From: Drosophila persimilis
Lineage: Eukaryota > Arthropoda > Insecta > Diptera > Drosophilidae
Direction of reading: 5' to 3'
Length of the DNA stretch: 64,000 nt
NCBI RefSeq assembly: GCF_003286085.1
Contig: NW_020825298.1
Location: 9,610,001 to 9,674,000 of the forward strand
Shown: positions 35,301-47,720 of the stretch, piece by piece
Numbering within the stretch: the first letter of the stretch is position 1
How the letters are laid out: each line of letters opens with the position of its first letter
The notes under the pieces: generated by a model
The model's input: the letters and a program-made list of their open reading frames with translations, nothing else
Database searches by the model: none
Told to the model about the DNA's origin: nothing
Made by a program: the position numbers and the translations under genes

Positions 35301-38300
35301 CCTTTCCTCAGCAACAAAACCAGACTAAATAGGACCGATAAAAAACGTTGTTCAGCAACCTTTCCTTCTGGTAAAAAATGAGCACCAATTCAACCCTTTT
35401 AATGGGACTCTCCCTTCCAGTGGTAGATTTTGCATAGCAGCCCGCTTTTTAGAACACTTCCAACCCCTTCTATGAGGAGGTAAACCCACCATTCCTTACG
35501 CCAGATGGCGCTGGTGGAGGACTGTTTCTAGGATTTCCACTGATTCATTAAGAGCAGAGAAACTTTTGAATAATTTATATAATTAATACCCCGCCACGCT
35601 GGCCACGCTGGCCACGCACAGCTGGCATTTGGACCCGGCCAAAGAGAGATCGCTGAGCCGCTCTTTAATAAAATATTTTAAATAATTCCGTAATCTAAAT
35701 GCAGTCATCGTCAGAGCCACAGCAACACAGGACAAGGCCCAAAGAACGCTGGCGACATTTTCCCCACATCGCGCCGAGGCGGAGGCTCTGCGATTGGAAC
35801 AGGATGCTGGGCAGCGGCTGGCACTGAGAAAGAAATTCTAAATACCAGAGAGTCACAGCCAGCAGCCAGCATCCAGCACAAATCACAAATTGTCACGTTA
35901 ATAGTGGTGGCCGGCCATCTCCTCCCGCCTGTGGCTGCCTCATTATACCCTGGGAGAGGGTATAGCGATTATCAGCGGGTTTTTGCAAAGGCAGAAAATA
36001 AATACTTGATCGGAATCAATAGAGAAGGAGGTTTTGAGAGACTCTGGACTTTATTACAGGGAAAAATGATTAAATTTCAATGATAGATCTTGTATCTCTA
36101 GAAGAAAGGTTTCGGATCGGCGCTAAAGCAAGTTATTCCCATAAAAGTCTTCCTGATTTTTGAAAATTATCAAAACAAACTTTAGAAATGATAAATTTCT
36201 TATCGCATACTCCCACCCTCCCCCATGTCAGTCGCTCCAGGGGTCTATAGGGATCTGTAGGGAAAGGAAGCCATCCATCCAAATTTGCTTATCGAATATG
36301 GCCTACACGAATCTCTTAGGGTATCTTGATCTTCGACCTTCGGAGGCTGGGACCATCGTTTCTGGTTTTTAGCTTGTCTTGCATTTCGCATCCGTATAAA
36401 CGCGATGTAAATTTTTTTGTGTTGTGCGCGCCATTGCATATGTCAAGACAACAACAAAATGTTGACGGAGGAGATGGCCAGGAGATGGTAAGTGGACGGT
36501 CGGGGAGGGCAGCAAGCAGAACACGATGAATGCTAGAGATGGTATCGGGAGGGGCCGTAGATCTAGAAGATTTTATTGAAGATCGTAATGGGGTGCTAAA
36601 GCGGCTCTTTCCGAATGCAGGGGCATACTTCTAGTACTGGAATATTACTATTTATTCCACTATTATTCCACCATTTATGCTACTTTTATTCCAAAATAGT
36701 TCTCATTCAATCAATGCTCGTGAGTGACGCCCTTCCTGATCCTTCCCGACTCTCCCTCTCCATTCGATCGTGGCACAAATCCCCATCACGCTACCATCTC
36801 TGAGGCCCCAGCCTGATGGAGTAGCATTGGCAGCTACTCTTCCTCGTCTCTCAGCACGTTTCGCCTTGATAATTTATGAGACGCCTTATTAACATCAGTC
36901 AGCATCGGCATCGACATCGACATCAGCTTGAGCTGCAGATTCAGCTTCGGCTTCAGCCTCCACAGCGTCTTGGTCTTTGGCATCCAACTGGCTTTCTCGG
37001 AAAGGCATCTCTGCTTTTTGCTGTCTTCTCCTGCTGCTGCTGGCTGCTGACTGCCACATTTTCACTCATTTTAATGTAATTTCTGCTGTTTAATTTGTAA
37101 ATTATTTTAATGCAACTTTTGTCATAATTTATTGCCTGTCCTCCGGCCATTGGAATCCGTGTTGCCCGGAGATACATTTCCTGCGCGTACCGGCTATACA
37201 GGCATGCAAATCAGTTGGCCAAAAACCTCAAACAAGAGCCTCATTCTATGCAAATCGCTCGGCCAGGGCTTCGAGAGAGGTGAGGTCCGGGGCTCCGGGG
37301 AGAGGTGGCTCGTTAGGTGGTCGTTGTGCGGGATTTGCATAAGTATGTTGACTCTCAATTAAATGCCAAAGCTCGATCAGTTGTTAAAGGCATTCCAAAT
37401 GTTAATTCTCAAGTGCATTCGATTGAAAAACGCAATCTAGAGGGTAAAATGAAACATTTTCATGGGCATACGGTGAAGTGTGGGTACTCTAGACAGGGGG
37501 GTTACAGGGTATACAGAATATGGGTATTATCTTATGGGAAAACTGTCCAGAAATGAGGCTAAAAAGTGGACAACTTTCCAAGCCCCTTCCCTAGCGAATG
37601 TACCCCTCTTTTTCGAACACTTTAAACAACATTCACTGGCATTCGCTTAATGCCGAACAAATCAGTTCAATGACAAGCCAAGCCAAGCAAATATGTACGT
37701 TTTCCAATTCGATTCGAGTCAATTGAGGGCAACAGAATGTTTGCATAAATTGTGGACACAAAAATCTGTACGTAATTGTTTTCCAACAATTATCAGATGT
37801 CGGCGACTAAAAGCCTTTCAGCCTTGTCCAAAAAGGACAATTAGTTGGATGATTTTTCACAATTCTATAGTAAATTAGCTGCCCTTGAATCCGCCCGGCA
37901 GGACCATGACGAATCTCTGATAAATTGGCACTCTAGAGGCCCCAAAGCAGGCCGGCAAGTCCATCGGGGGCTTGCTCAAATTACAGTATTTAAAAATCTT
38001 TAATAAGCGCAAAATATGGAATGGAACCTGGAACCTGGGATCCCACTCCAAACTGCACTCGTCGGCGGGGCGGGTCTGCCTGGAGCTTGAAAAGGCGCCG
38101 ACGCCTCAACACATCATCATCAGTGGCAGTTGCAGCGGCAGCGGCATCGAACAGTAGCCCGATGATGCCCGATGCCAACATTCTTTAGGCCAACTTTTGA
38201 GGCAATATTTAAATTGAGTGACTCACAAGGCAACCGAAGCGGTGAGCGCTAGAAATGGAAGCGGCCTTTCAAAGTGCTCTGTGGAATTTTTGAAGGGGAA

Positions 38301-39040
38301 ATCCGAGTCCAGAAAGCCTTTAATTGTTCAATGCTCGATTTTTTAGCCAGCATTCCATTGAACTTTGTTAATGGTAATCGCCAGCAATCACTGCCCGTCA
38401 CTTAACTGACTAACTAGCCTCGTGATTTCTATATAATTATGCAAATTTTCGATTTGCAATTGCAATTATTGTTTACGTTAATAAGCAGAAGTCAGAGCCA
38501 ACAAAGCAACTGAAAAACTTGGTAAATTATTCAAACGCAAAATTGTTTTCCAACAGCTGCAAAATCGAACTCAAAATGACACACGGCACAGACAGAGAGG
38601 GAGAGAGAGACAGAGAGAGGGAGAGTGAGTGAGGGAGATACATTGGCGACATTGCCCCGATGATCTGTTGGAAGTGTTGCTGTTGTTCTGTCCTCGGCCT
38701 GGGGCCAGAAGCTGCCTGGCTGGCTGGCAGCTGTCAGTCAGTTTGACGTTTTTTGACCAAATCGTGTAAAAACCGTTGAAAACGACAAACGACACGTCGC
38801 TTCGCCAGCAGCTGAAGTCGGACTCGAACAGATGCAAGCTTTTCGGCTTCAACGCCTCGCGATGACAGCGTGCTGGGGTTCGTGACTGAGATGTGAGTTG
38901 ATGACGGGCCGGAGATCACTAAGATGCATATTAGGCGGGCCTTGAGGTAATGGAGAGCGATTAATTACCTTTTATTGTTGTGTTAAAACATCAATGAGTC
39001 AATGAGGAGCAGGTAAACAACTGAAATTTACTAAAGTAAG
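35301..39040. other. Balanced non-coding block
   Basis: No gene is seen. It includes GCCACGCTG repeats (35590-35617), a short hairpin (35944-35964), CATCGACAT-type repeats (36898-36925) and GA-rich DNA (38591-38640). A plus-strand ATG|GTAAGT site at 36486 follows a short open frame of about 16 codons, which is too little to call an exon. Confidence 0.45.
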
Positions 39041-40010
39041 AAAGATCTACTTCATTAGAGTCATCTTTATAAGTATCAACCAAGTTAGGCCAAACATTTA
39101 AAGATTTTCAAGCAAAAAACCAGCAAATTCGTTTGTAACTTTCTCGTTCTTTCTACAAGAATTGTACACCAAGAGTGAGCGAGAAAAAAAACCAAAATTT
39201 CGGTTCAAACAGAGAAAACTTGGCGGCGGTGACTGTTTCCTTCAGCTCTTTTCGGACGAGATTTTTGATGGAATGAGAAATCTGAGACGCAGATTTTCAC
39301 TGAGCAAATAAATCGAATATTTAATCGCACTGAATCGATTGCAGGGCTCTAATATGTACATAAAACGACCCTCTTAAATAAAATAATATTTTTTTCAGAT
39401 AGAAATTTAATCTGTTTAAGTTTCAAAATAGAAAATGGGAGATCTGATTAAAAACAGCGGGTTCCAGCAATGTATTACTGCATTTTAATGCAGTTACTTG
39501 TAAAAACGACAAAAACACATGCAAAAATCGTAGAAAAAGTCAATATTAATGAATAAAATGAATGAAATATAGCATCGAAGCTTTTATCCCAAGCTATCCA
39601 CCAATATAGAGCTGATTATATTCACTAAATGATTATAAATCATGGACAGATAAAGCAGATACAATATTATAAATACGGCAAGAAACTTGATAAACACACG
39701 GACACCGATCTATAAAGATAGAACAAAGAATGAGAAAATAGATTGAAAGGTCTTAAAATTATAATAATGCAGTCGAACTTCCATAAAGCGAATCTCAAGG
39801 GGAATTCGTAATACGGATAGTTCGTAATATTGAATTAATATTAGTATTAGGAAAACTTTGTTGTGTGGAAGTTCGAGAAGTTCGACTGTACCATATTTTT
39901 CCATATAAATCAATCAAAACCTTCAACTTACGAGAACTACGAGAGTAAGTCACGATTTGATGCCCCTGATCTTGTCGAATACTCTACAAAAGAAATCACG
40001 TTGCCATCCC
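39041..40010. other. AT-rich spacer carrying a pogo-like element
   Basis: Mostly A/T-rich unique DNA around the element at 39770-39888. Nothing else was recognised. Confidence 0.5.
39770..39888 (+). mobile_element. Pogo-like small inverted-repeat element, 119 bp
   Basis: It begins CAGTCGAACTTCCATAAAGC and ends GAAGTTCGACTG. The right side is followed by TA, but the left is preceded by TG, so the target duplication is no longer perfect. It is shorter than the 170 bp copy through loss of the centre. Confidence 0.65.
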
Positions 40011-41270
40011 TAGGCCGTCTCTCCCTTTCCCTCCACTGATGGGAGGCTGTTTTTGTAGTTTGTCAACAGATTTTTTGAGCCAGGCTGTCTGTCTGTCTGT
40101 CCGTCGCACTGCCTCGCTACTACCCGCGAACCGATTAATTGTTGGCAATGCGCAAGCGCGCGCCTCTCCCCAAAAGTTTTGTGTTTTGTTTCGTCAGTTT
40201 GGAAAATGTAAATTATTCTTTGTGGCATTTTTTTGTTTTTGTTGCCTGTCTGTTGGGGCCCCCTCGAGCGGCTTTTAATGAGGTAAAACTATTTGCATTT
40301 TGATTGACAGCACTGGAGATTGTCGAAATTGGACATGCGCACGGATGCATATTTGGCAAATGTGATAATGACGAAGGCAAAGCAAAAAAAACAAGTAACT
40401 GATTTTTAAATTTTTTTGTTTGCTTGAATGTTGTATGGGGTATGGCATTTCTTTGATTCGAGGCCCGCGTCTGGCATTGCTGTGAGCTAAATATTTGCGA
40501 GCTGGCAATGATGTTAGTCAGGGGAGGGCCTTGGCCAAAGGGAAAGGGGGACAGGGCGGCTTTAGATCGGGAAATTCTGTGAACAGGTGTCCTAAATGGT
40601 GGGAAAGGAGTAGGACCTTATTACTGCAGGTTTATATGTAAATTTTTTAGGTCTGGCAACCCTGCGTTCAAAATATTTGTTTAAATTAAAGCATTTTTGT
40701 ATCTAAAATATATACAAAAATTGGTAGTTCCCTTTCTGGCAATTACAATACATTTTTATGGCCTGTACTGAAAAGTATACCCAATTTTTTATAGAATTTC
40801 CTCAGTCTGGCAACCCTGTGATCTAAAGGCTGCAGGGGTAACACGATATGGCCCATTCTTGACTGGAATGAAAGGGGTTAAAGTTAAAGTGTTTCTCTCT
40901 TTTTATGAAAGGGTTGCTCAACCTCCAGCCCTCCCCTAGAGCCACCCCAAAAAAACATCGTTCACCGTTCCAGCTGTGGTTCCGTGGTTCATTTTGCGTT
41001 TTCCGTTTTTTATTCGAGTCGCGCACCTCGAGTGCGCATATTCAAATTTTCTTTCGGGGTCCCCTTTAAATTGGAAACCATTCCAAGAGGTACATGATTT
41101 GTATAAAAGGCAGACGGGCGCCCAGACACGGCAGTCAATCGTTTGTTGGCGGCGCTCGCGAAAGGACCTCCAAGGATATTGGATTACTCTGTTGGGACTG
41201 TACTCAACAATAAATGGATTACTCTTCTTTTGGATTATCAGACATACATTTGGATATAATTTTTATCTAA
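40011..41270. other. Balanced non-coding block
   Basis: A CTGT array (40085-40104) and a repeated TCTGGCAACCCTG motif (40650 and 40805) are present. No gene is seen. Confidence 0.5.
40645..40822 (+). repeat. Direct repeat of TCTGGCAACCCTG flanking an AT-rich insert
   Basis: The 13-base motif occurs at about 40652 and 40805 in the same direction. The roughly 140 bases between are A/T-rich. The repeats could be paired protein-binding sites or a trace of an insertion. Confidence 0.55.
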
Positions 41271-41510
41271 TTTTTTAGAGGGTTTATTTTGTTGATTTAA
41301 TTTTCTGCGGGTTTTTCAATGTTTAAATATTATTTTCTTTTTTTATATATTTTTTCCTTTTTTTTATATTTTTTTCTTGTTTTTATATTTATTTTAAATT
41401 TATGTGGCAGTTTATTGTTGTAATTTTTTTATTTTATTATCATTTTCATTTGGGTTTTTTTCTGATTTATTGAAATTTTTGTTGCATTTTTTTTTGAGGC
41501 TTTTCGCTTT
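41271..41510. repeat. T-rich low-complexity tract
   Basis: TTTTTATATTTTTT-type sequence with no open frame of interest. Confidence 0.65.
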
Positions 41511-43449
41511 TTATTGACTCCCACTGAACGTTGATCGCTGATCGCTTATCTCCTCTAATTTACTGTAATTAGCAATGAAAACCGTGAACAAAGATTTAGC
41601 CGTAGCTTGATTTTCGGTTTCTGCCTCGTTGAAGGCAAATACGTTGCAGTCCCCCCGCCAAAGACGAACGCCTTCGAATCGAGATCTCGGCAGCCGGCAA
41701 CAATTTGCGTGTCAAATTGTGAACAGAAGAGGCAGCGCCGCGTTGCAACAACAGCGGCAACTGTTTATGCATTTTGTGCAGCGAGTGCAACAAATTTAAT
41801 TGTGCCGATAGACATGCATTGGCAGTAAAAGCCAAAAACTAATAATACTCCACACAGAGATCTGTAAAAACCTTGGCTAAGTGGCAATAAAAATGCGCAA
41901 CACCGAAAAATTTTCAGCCCAAGCAGCGACCATGCAATGATATCTTTTTGGTGCCCTGCGTGTGGTTAATTATGCTCATTAATTTCCGCTGCTGTCGCTT
42001 GCCACAGCAAAGGCAACAATGGTTCTTTTACCAACTAAAAATAGCAACAAAAAGTAGGAAGGAACTCGGTCTGCTTTGGGATACCAAAGGCAAAGATACT
42101 CTGGCCTATAAAATACTCAGATATTAAACTAGGAAGAAGTTCGCTCAGGGCCTCGTACAGGCGCCTCGCTAAAAACTGTGTATTTTGTTTATGGATTTTT
42201 GGGACCAACTCATCGGCGAATACACAGCGGCCCCCGCACGCCTTCTTTCTACGAAAAATCCTAAAAAACATCGACATAGAAGGCTATTCTTGTGCTCCAT
42301 CGCTCTATCGTTCCAATGAAAATCTCGATTTCAAACAAATATCTTTCAATTAAAGTCACTTGTTTTCCCTCCAAGTTTCATAGTACAAAAACCTGGTCAA
42401 AACCAAAACACCCTACCCTCTGGAAGAGTATTAAAGCCAACTAGGAAATAGAGACGTAAACTGGCCGTAAGGCAATGCAAAAGATACTTGGATACGCAAA
42501 ACTGCACTCAAACCAACCTTTTTCCACTCCCACTCATAATTTATTAAAAAATTTCTTTCTTTTTATTTACTTTTTGCCCGTTTTTTTGTATTCCATTTTC
42601 TATTTTATTATATTTTTTTTTGTTTTTGGTTTGGCCCAGCGATTTGTTGCTCTTCAGCATAATTTATAAAGTGCAACTGTGCGGCTAGAGAGGCGAAAAA
42701 TAATTTTGAAAAATAATAGCAATATTTCAGGCATAATTTAGCCATTTTTTATGGCACTGTCCGAAGTAAGTTTGCTTCTTGAGTCTTTTGTCGGTGGCCC
42801 CTGCAGTGATTTATGCGCCGCAATCATAAATTGTTGTCCATTCCTTGGGCTTAGTTTTTATTTGCGAAAGCAGAGAAGTAAGGCGCGATTTGGTTGGGGA
42901 AAATGGGGAAAGAAATTTCATAAAATGTGTACTAGAAATGTGGAAGAAGAGAAAAAAAAATACCAATTTCTGGTATGTTTTTTGATCGAGATCCGAGTTA
43001 TTCCAATGCCAAAACTGTCGCAAAAAAGCCTTCCACAAAGGATTGAGTGAAGCTCTGTAAGCAGTCCAACTCATCGTTTTACCTTGCCTTTTTCTTCGGT
43101 TTATTAGTGGAAGCACGGAAGAGGTACGGGGAAGAGGTACGGAGGGTGGGAGGGTGAAGAGGTACGGAAGGGTATACCTGGCTGTGGGTAGATCTCTATA
43201 TCGATCTTTATATCGGGATCTCTTGGACTATAAACCCGGAAAATTCTTTAACTTTTCACTTGGTATACATTTTCCCTTCATTTGTAAAGGTTTCCTTGCG
43301 CTATTCAACAACCATTGGATTTCTCTATATTCTTTTTAAATATAATTCCAATTAAAGGGTATTCCCTTAGTCTTCAAATCCATTTTTTTAAGGTTGAATC
43401 TCTGCTCTTTCACTCGTTTTGTTAAATAAATTGTTCCCTTCCTTCCCAC
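41511..43449. other. Non-coding DNA, mixed composition
   Basis: No gene is seen. GAGGTACGG repeats occur at 43119-43168, and there is a T-rich stretch at 42540-42640. Confidence 0.5.
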
Positions 43450-43582
43450 CTTCGGAGCGTACTTGAATCTCCCGACTCCTTTCTACCTTCAGAGCGTCCT
43501 TAAACATTCGCAACGATCCTTCTCCTCGGAGCCTACTTGAACCTCCGCAAGTACCTCATTTCTTCGGAGCATTATTTCCAAG
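43450..43582 (+). repeat. Minisatellite, 37-bp unit, about 3.5 copies
   Basis: Units start CTTCGGAGCGTACTTGAA (43450), CTTCAGAGCGTCCTTAAA (43487), CCTCGGAGCCTACTTGAA (43524) and CTTCGGAGCATTA (43562). Spacings are 37, 37 and 38. The length is not a multiple of three, and no frame stays open across the units. Confidence 0.75.
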
Positions 43583-44990
43583 TCATTTTCCAATTTTAAG
43601 AGTCTCTCGAAGGTAGTATATGACCCTACATCTAGCATTGTATTAGGATTTTTATCCATTCATTACTTTGCCTCTTGGTTATGATTTTTACTTCAAACTC
43701 ATTTAATACCCCTAAGAACGTACAAAAGCTTTAATTTCCTTATAGACTGCCTTTTCTTTAAAGTAATTTGGGGCCAACAACGAAGTTCCATTTACATTCC
43801 TAGCACTGGAACAATCGCCCATTAAACTGTAACAAACTGATAAAAGTATAAACCGAAATTAGCAAATTCATGAACCAAAATGTGCACACATTAAAATAAA
43901 TATATACCCATAAATAAAGCTATGGTTGTAGCCCATCAGAAGAACATCTGCGACTAAATCGAGAGCGGCATGCAACATGGCGGGATTCGTACGAAAATTC
44001 AGCGTATAAATTGTCTATGCATAGATAAATTGTTGAAAAGAGTTCACAACCAGAGAGAGAGAGGAGAACCAGATCAGGGTTAGCTCTGAACCCGTCATTA
44101 GAGACCGCCCTAGACGGACCCTCGCTGGCTCTCTAAATGTACAGCCGAGTAAGACATAACATTATGCTTAACCAGGGAAATCGACGGCAGCTGACGGCAG
44201 TTGACGGCAGTTGATGGAATGGAAATTGATAATGACTTGTCAGGGGGTGGACCTGGCAAGGGGATCCCTCCAGCCGCCAATTAGCATTCAATTCTAATGC
44301 GACTTTGACATGCAAATGATTGAAATCACGCCATGCTGCTGTGCTGTGCCCTCACAGCACATTTCAAATTTACACTCCACAGAAGGGTTACGCCCCTCTG
44401 GAGCTGAATTTAATGGGAATCAGGCATGCAAATCCATTGAGGCCTAATCCCAGCGCTTAACTAATAAACACATTAAAACCTCATTTGTTTTTAATGCATA
44501 TAAAATATTAAGTAAAAAACAATCTTTACAACGCACTCGGCCATTAGTTGGAGGCCCGCGTAGCCTATTATTAAGCAACATAATAACATGTTTGTGGGAA
44601 TAATTTAATAAATCTCGGGCTCCGAACTCCACTCCACTCCCAGCCCCTCTTCCGCTTCGCGTGAGATTTGTGCTAGAGATTTTCCTATCAAGTGGCAGCC
44701 ATAGAGACCTAGAGTCTCTGGCTAATCTCTTCCACAGATATAGTTATGTCGGGGCGTGTCCGTATCAGTTAATGATATAGCCTTCATCTGAACGCTGCTT
44801 CTGGCTTGTTGCATGCTTTGCATAGTGCCGGAACTTATTGCAGTGCATGCGGCGCATGCCCCCCCCCCCCCGATTACGATGTGTATTATTTCCAACTGGC
44901 ATTAATTGCAACGGATTGGAAGTGGAATAAAATATCAAGATTAGCAGGGGTTTATCTGGGAGATGGTTTGAAATAAGTGAAGAGGGAATC
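43583..44990. other. Non-coding DNA, mixed composition
   Basis: It contains a TGACGGCAG(C/T)T triple repeat (44182-44214) and a poly-C run (44862-44871). No gene is seen. Confidence 0.5.
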
Positions 44991-46110
44991 AAGGGAATAG
45001 GGGCTAGAACCGTATTGAATACACTTTTGGAGACTTTAGAGGAATATATGGGATTTACAGGTATTTTTAGGAGTTATTTTAGTTAAACATATCGATGTGA
45101 CATCTATCAGAAATTTACATATTAAGATTTGTATGCATTTTTTTAAGAACTAAACAATTTTTGAATCTTTTTTAATAAATTTAGCTTAAAAGGAAAATTT
45201 TTGGGTTCTAAGAAGTATGTTTATATATTTTAACGCATTTTTAAACCAAGCCGAAGCCTGTAGCGGGCGGATTTCAGACAAAAGGGCAGACCATCTCCGA
45301 TAAACATTTCGATATCTTATATATCAGACAATTACAGCAAAACCTTTTATATACTAAGATTTATATCCTTTTTTTCAATGACTGACTGGCTCGAATAGAC
45401 AGACATATAAATGGACCAGTTTTATAATCTTTTCTTAATCAATACTTCTTGAAGAGAAGTTTTATGGATTTTTTGTTCACTTATTTACAAGAAACCGAAG
45501 CCTGTAACGGCAGATTCCAGGCAAAAACAGAGACCATCTCCCGCCCAACCAACCGAGGATCACTGCCGCATGACGCGACACATGTGTATCCGAGCCGATA
45601 GCATACATGCAGGAAAGGCAGATGTTAGACTAATAATCTCTATTATTTCTCCAAGTTAAGTTCTACTAAAACTAATTTTATATCTCGTTCTATAATATCA
45701 GAATAAATCATAGACATAATCGTATAGTTTTTTTTTGTTTTCGCCGGTAATGGTATTTTTATAATTTTTATAATTTTATTATCCCAATTTTATCCATCAT
45801 TGCATATATTCCTCGATTATTGGATAAATATCTCCCACATATAAACAACATTTTCAGCTTATGTCTAATGTCTTAGGACTTCTACTTATGTCCAATATAT
45901 AGTTCTAGAATATCTTAATGATTTATTTACCCTTTTTTGGATGATCTGTTTTAAAAAAATTCAATGGAATGTCCTTAGAAAAAAGCAAACCAATTTCGTC
46001 CATCATTGCAGGAAACTCCTCGATTATTTAAATATCTCCCATATTTTCAGCTTTAGAAAAATCCCCTCCTATATTAATCTCTCCCTTGGGCGGAACTAAG
46101 CTTTTCCTTC
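44991..46110. repeat. AT-rich block with a tandem duplication of ~230-250 bp units
   Basis: Units at about 45090-45309 and 45310-45545 each begin near CGAT(G/A)T..ATCAGA. Both end with GAAGCCTGTA(G/A)CGG, a short variable part, and then GACCATCTCC. The ends are far better conserved than the centres. The rest is AT-rich unique DNA. Confidence 0.65.
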
Positions 46111-46740
46111 TCAAGAAAGTGTGGCTTAAATCTTCTGTTTAATGACCCAACTCATCCACCAGCCATGTAGCCCAGCGCATTTCCATTCATCTTACAGCAC
46201 CCCTATCCCCCATCTGGAAACAGTTTTCCCTGCCATCCATCTGAGTGTTGGACAACAGAATCGTCTGAGAAGGCCCCATAAATATGCGTAGGCATTAAGC
46301 GTTCTGGCGCTGCAGGAACTCTATGGAAATGCTGTGGCTCGATAAAATTAACTCAAAAGTAATTAAAAAAGTGCACTCAGATCCGCGGCTGGGCCGGCAG
46401 TTCGTGTGGCACGGTGCATCATGCAAATTTACTAAAGTGTGAAATATTGCAAATGCATGCAGACGGCAGACGGCAGACAGCGGACGGGAGGGGGGCCGAT
46501 GGAGGAGGGGCCGATGGCGATGGCACCACAGGTGGCCACCGCAGACGCTGCCGCTGCCGCTGGTCCTCCAGACTAATAAATTAACACTCTATTTTCATAC
46601 AATAGTTTTTGTTGCCTTTTTTGTTGCTTTCCAGATCGCATGCAAACCTGAAAAGAGTTTTCCTTCGACCACAATTAGCTATGCATATGAAAAAGCTTAT
46701 TTAATTTTTGTTCCAGTTTTGCATCAGCGGCACGCCATCG
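46111..46740. other. Balanced non-coding block
   Basis: AGACGGC repeats lie at 46459-46486. No gene is seen. Confidence 0.5.
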
Positions 46741-47720
46741 TCTTTGGGGTTTCGTGGTTAAAATAATATTTATAATTTTTAGTGGGATATTTTTATTAGT
46801 TAAATAAAAAAGGAACAAGATGGGAAAGAGTATAGAGCCCTGTTGGTAGCTTTAGGCTCTAAAAGAATGCAGGAAAAGGTCCGGAAGGTATGGACAACCG
46901 ATTTAAATAATTAGGACATGCCTTAAAATAAATAAATTTAATTTGTAGGAAATATATTTCATTTAAATATAGAAGTATTTATTTAAAATATGAAATATAT
47001 TACTCTTCGATTTATATATTTATAAAATCCACCTTTTACCATTAATATATAAATATGAAATATATTTCATATTAAAAATTAAATACATTTACATTTAGGA
47101 TCTTTTTATATTTTATAAAATATTAAAATATTTATATTAAAAACATTTCATATTTAAATTAAATACATTAATATTCAGATTAAATATGCTGTATTTATAC
47201 ATTCTAACACAGAAGCCGTAAATTCCTGTTGAATATTTTTTTTAAGCGAAAAAAATAAAAATCATAGATAATCATTATTTTTCAGTTTTATTTTTTTTTT
47301 TGTTCAAGAATAATGATGAAGTCTAAGTTTTATCAAATTACTCAAAAATAATCATTATCAGTGAAGAAAAACGTAAAGAATCAAAAATTTGCAAACCAAA
47401 ATAAAGATTTTGGTGTGCATAATGTTTTTCTAGGCCCATTGAAAGTAAGAGATTTTTTATTAAAAAAAAAAAAATTAATCATTATTTACGGTCCCTGATA
47501 AATACCACTATATTCTATATTTATTTTTAAGGCAAGTAATAATTATAATTAAATAATAATTAAATTAAAATAAAATAATTAATTAAATCGGATGTCCATA
47601 CCTTTCTGACCTTTTGCTGCATTTAATTTAAATACGAAATACATTTAATTATTTTTTTATTTATAGTAAAATGTTAGTGGTATAAATATATAAATATAAT
47701 TATAACTAATCGATCCCCAG
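46741..47720. other. AT-rich spacer
   Basis: It has repeated AAATATGAAATATATTT-like stretches at 46985, 47052 and 47145, suggesting local duplication of an AT-rich unit. No open frame is seen. Confidence 0.5.

Noticed and set aside
43450-43582. Possible CRISPR-like array of spaced repeats
   Set aside because: The repeats are directly adjacent with no unique spacers, and the genome context is an insect.
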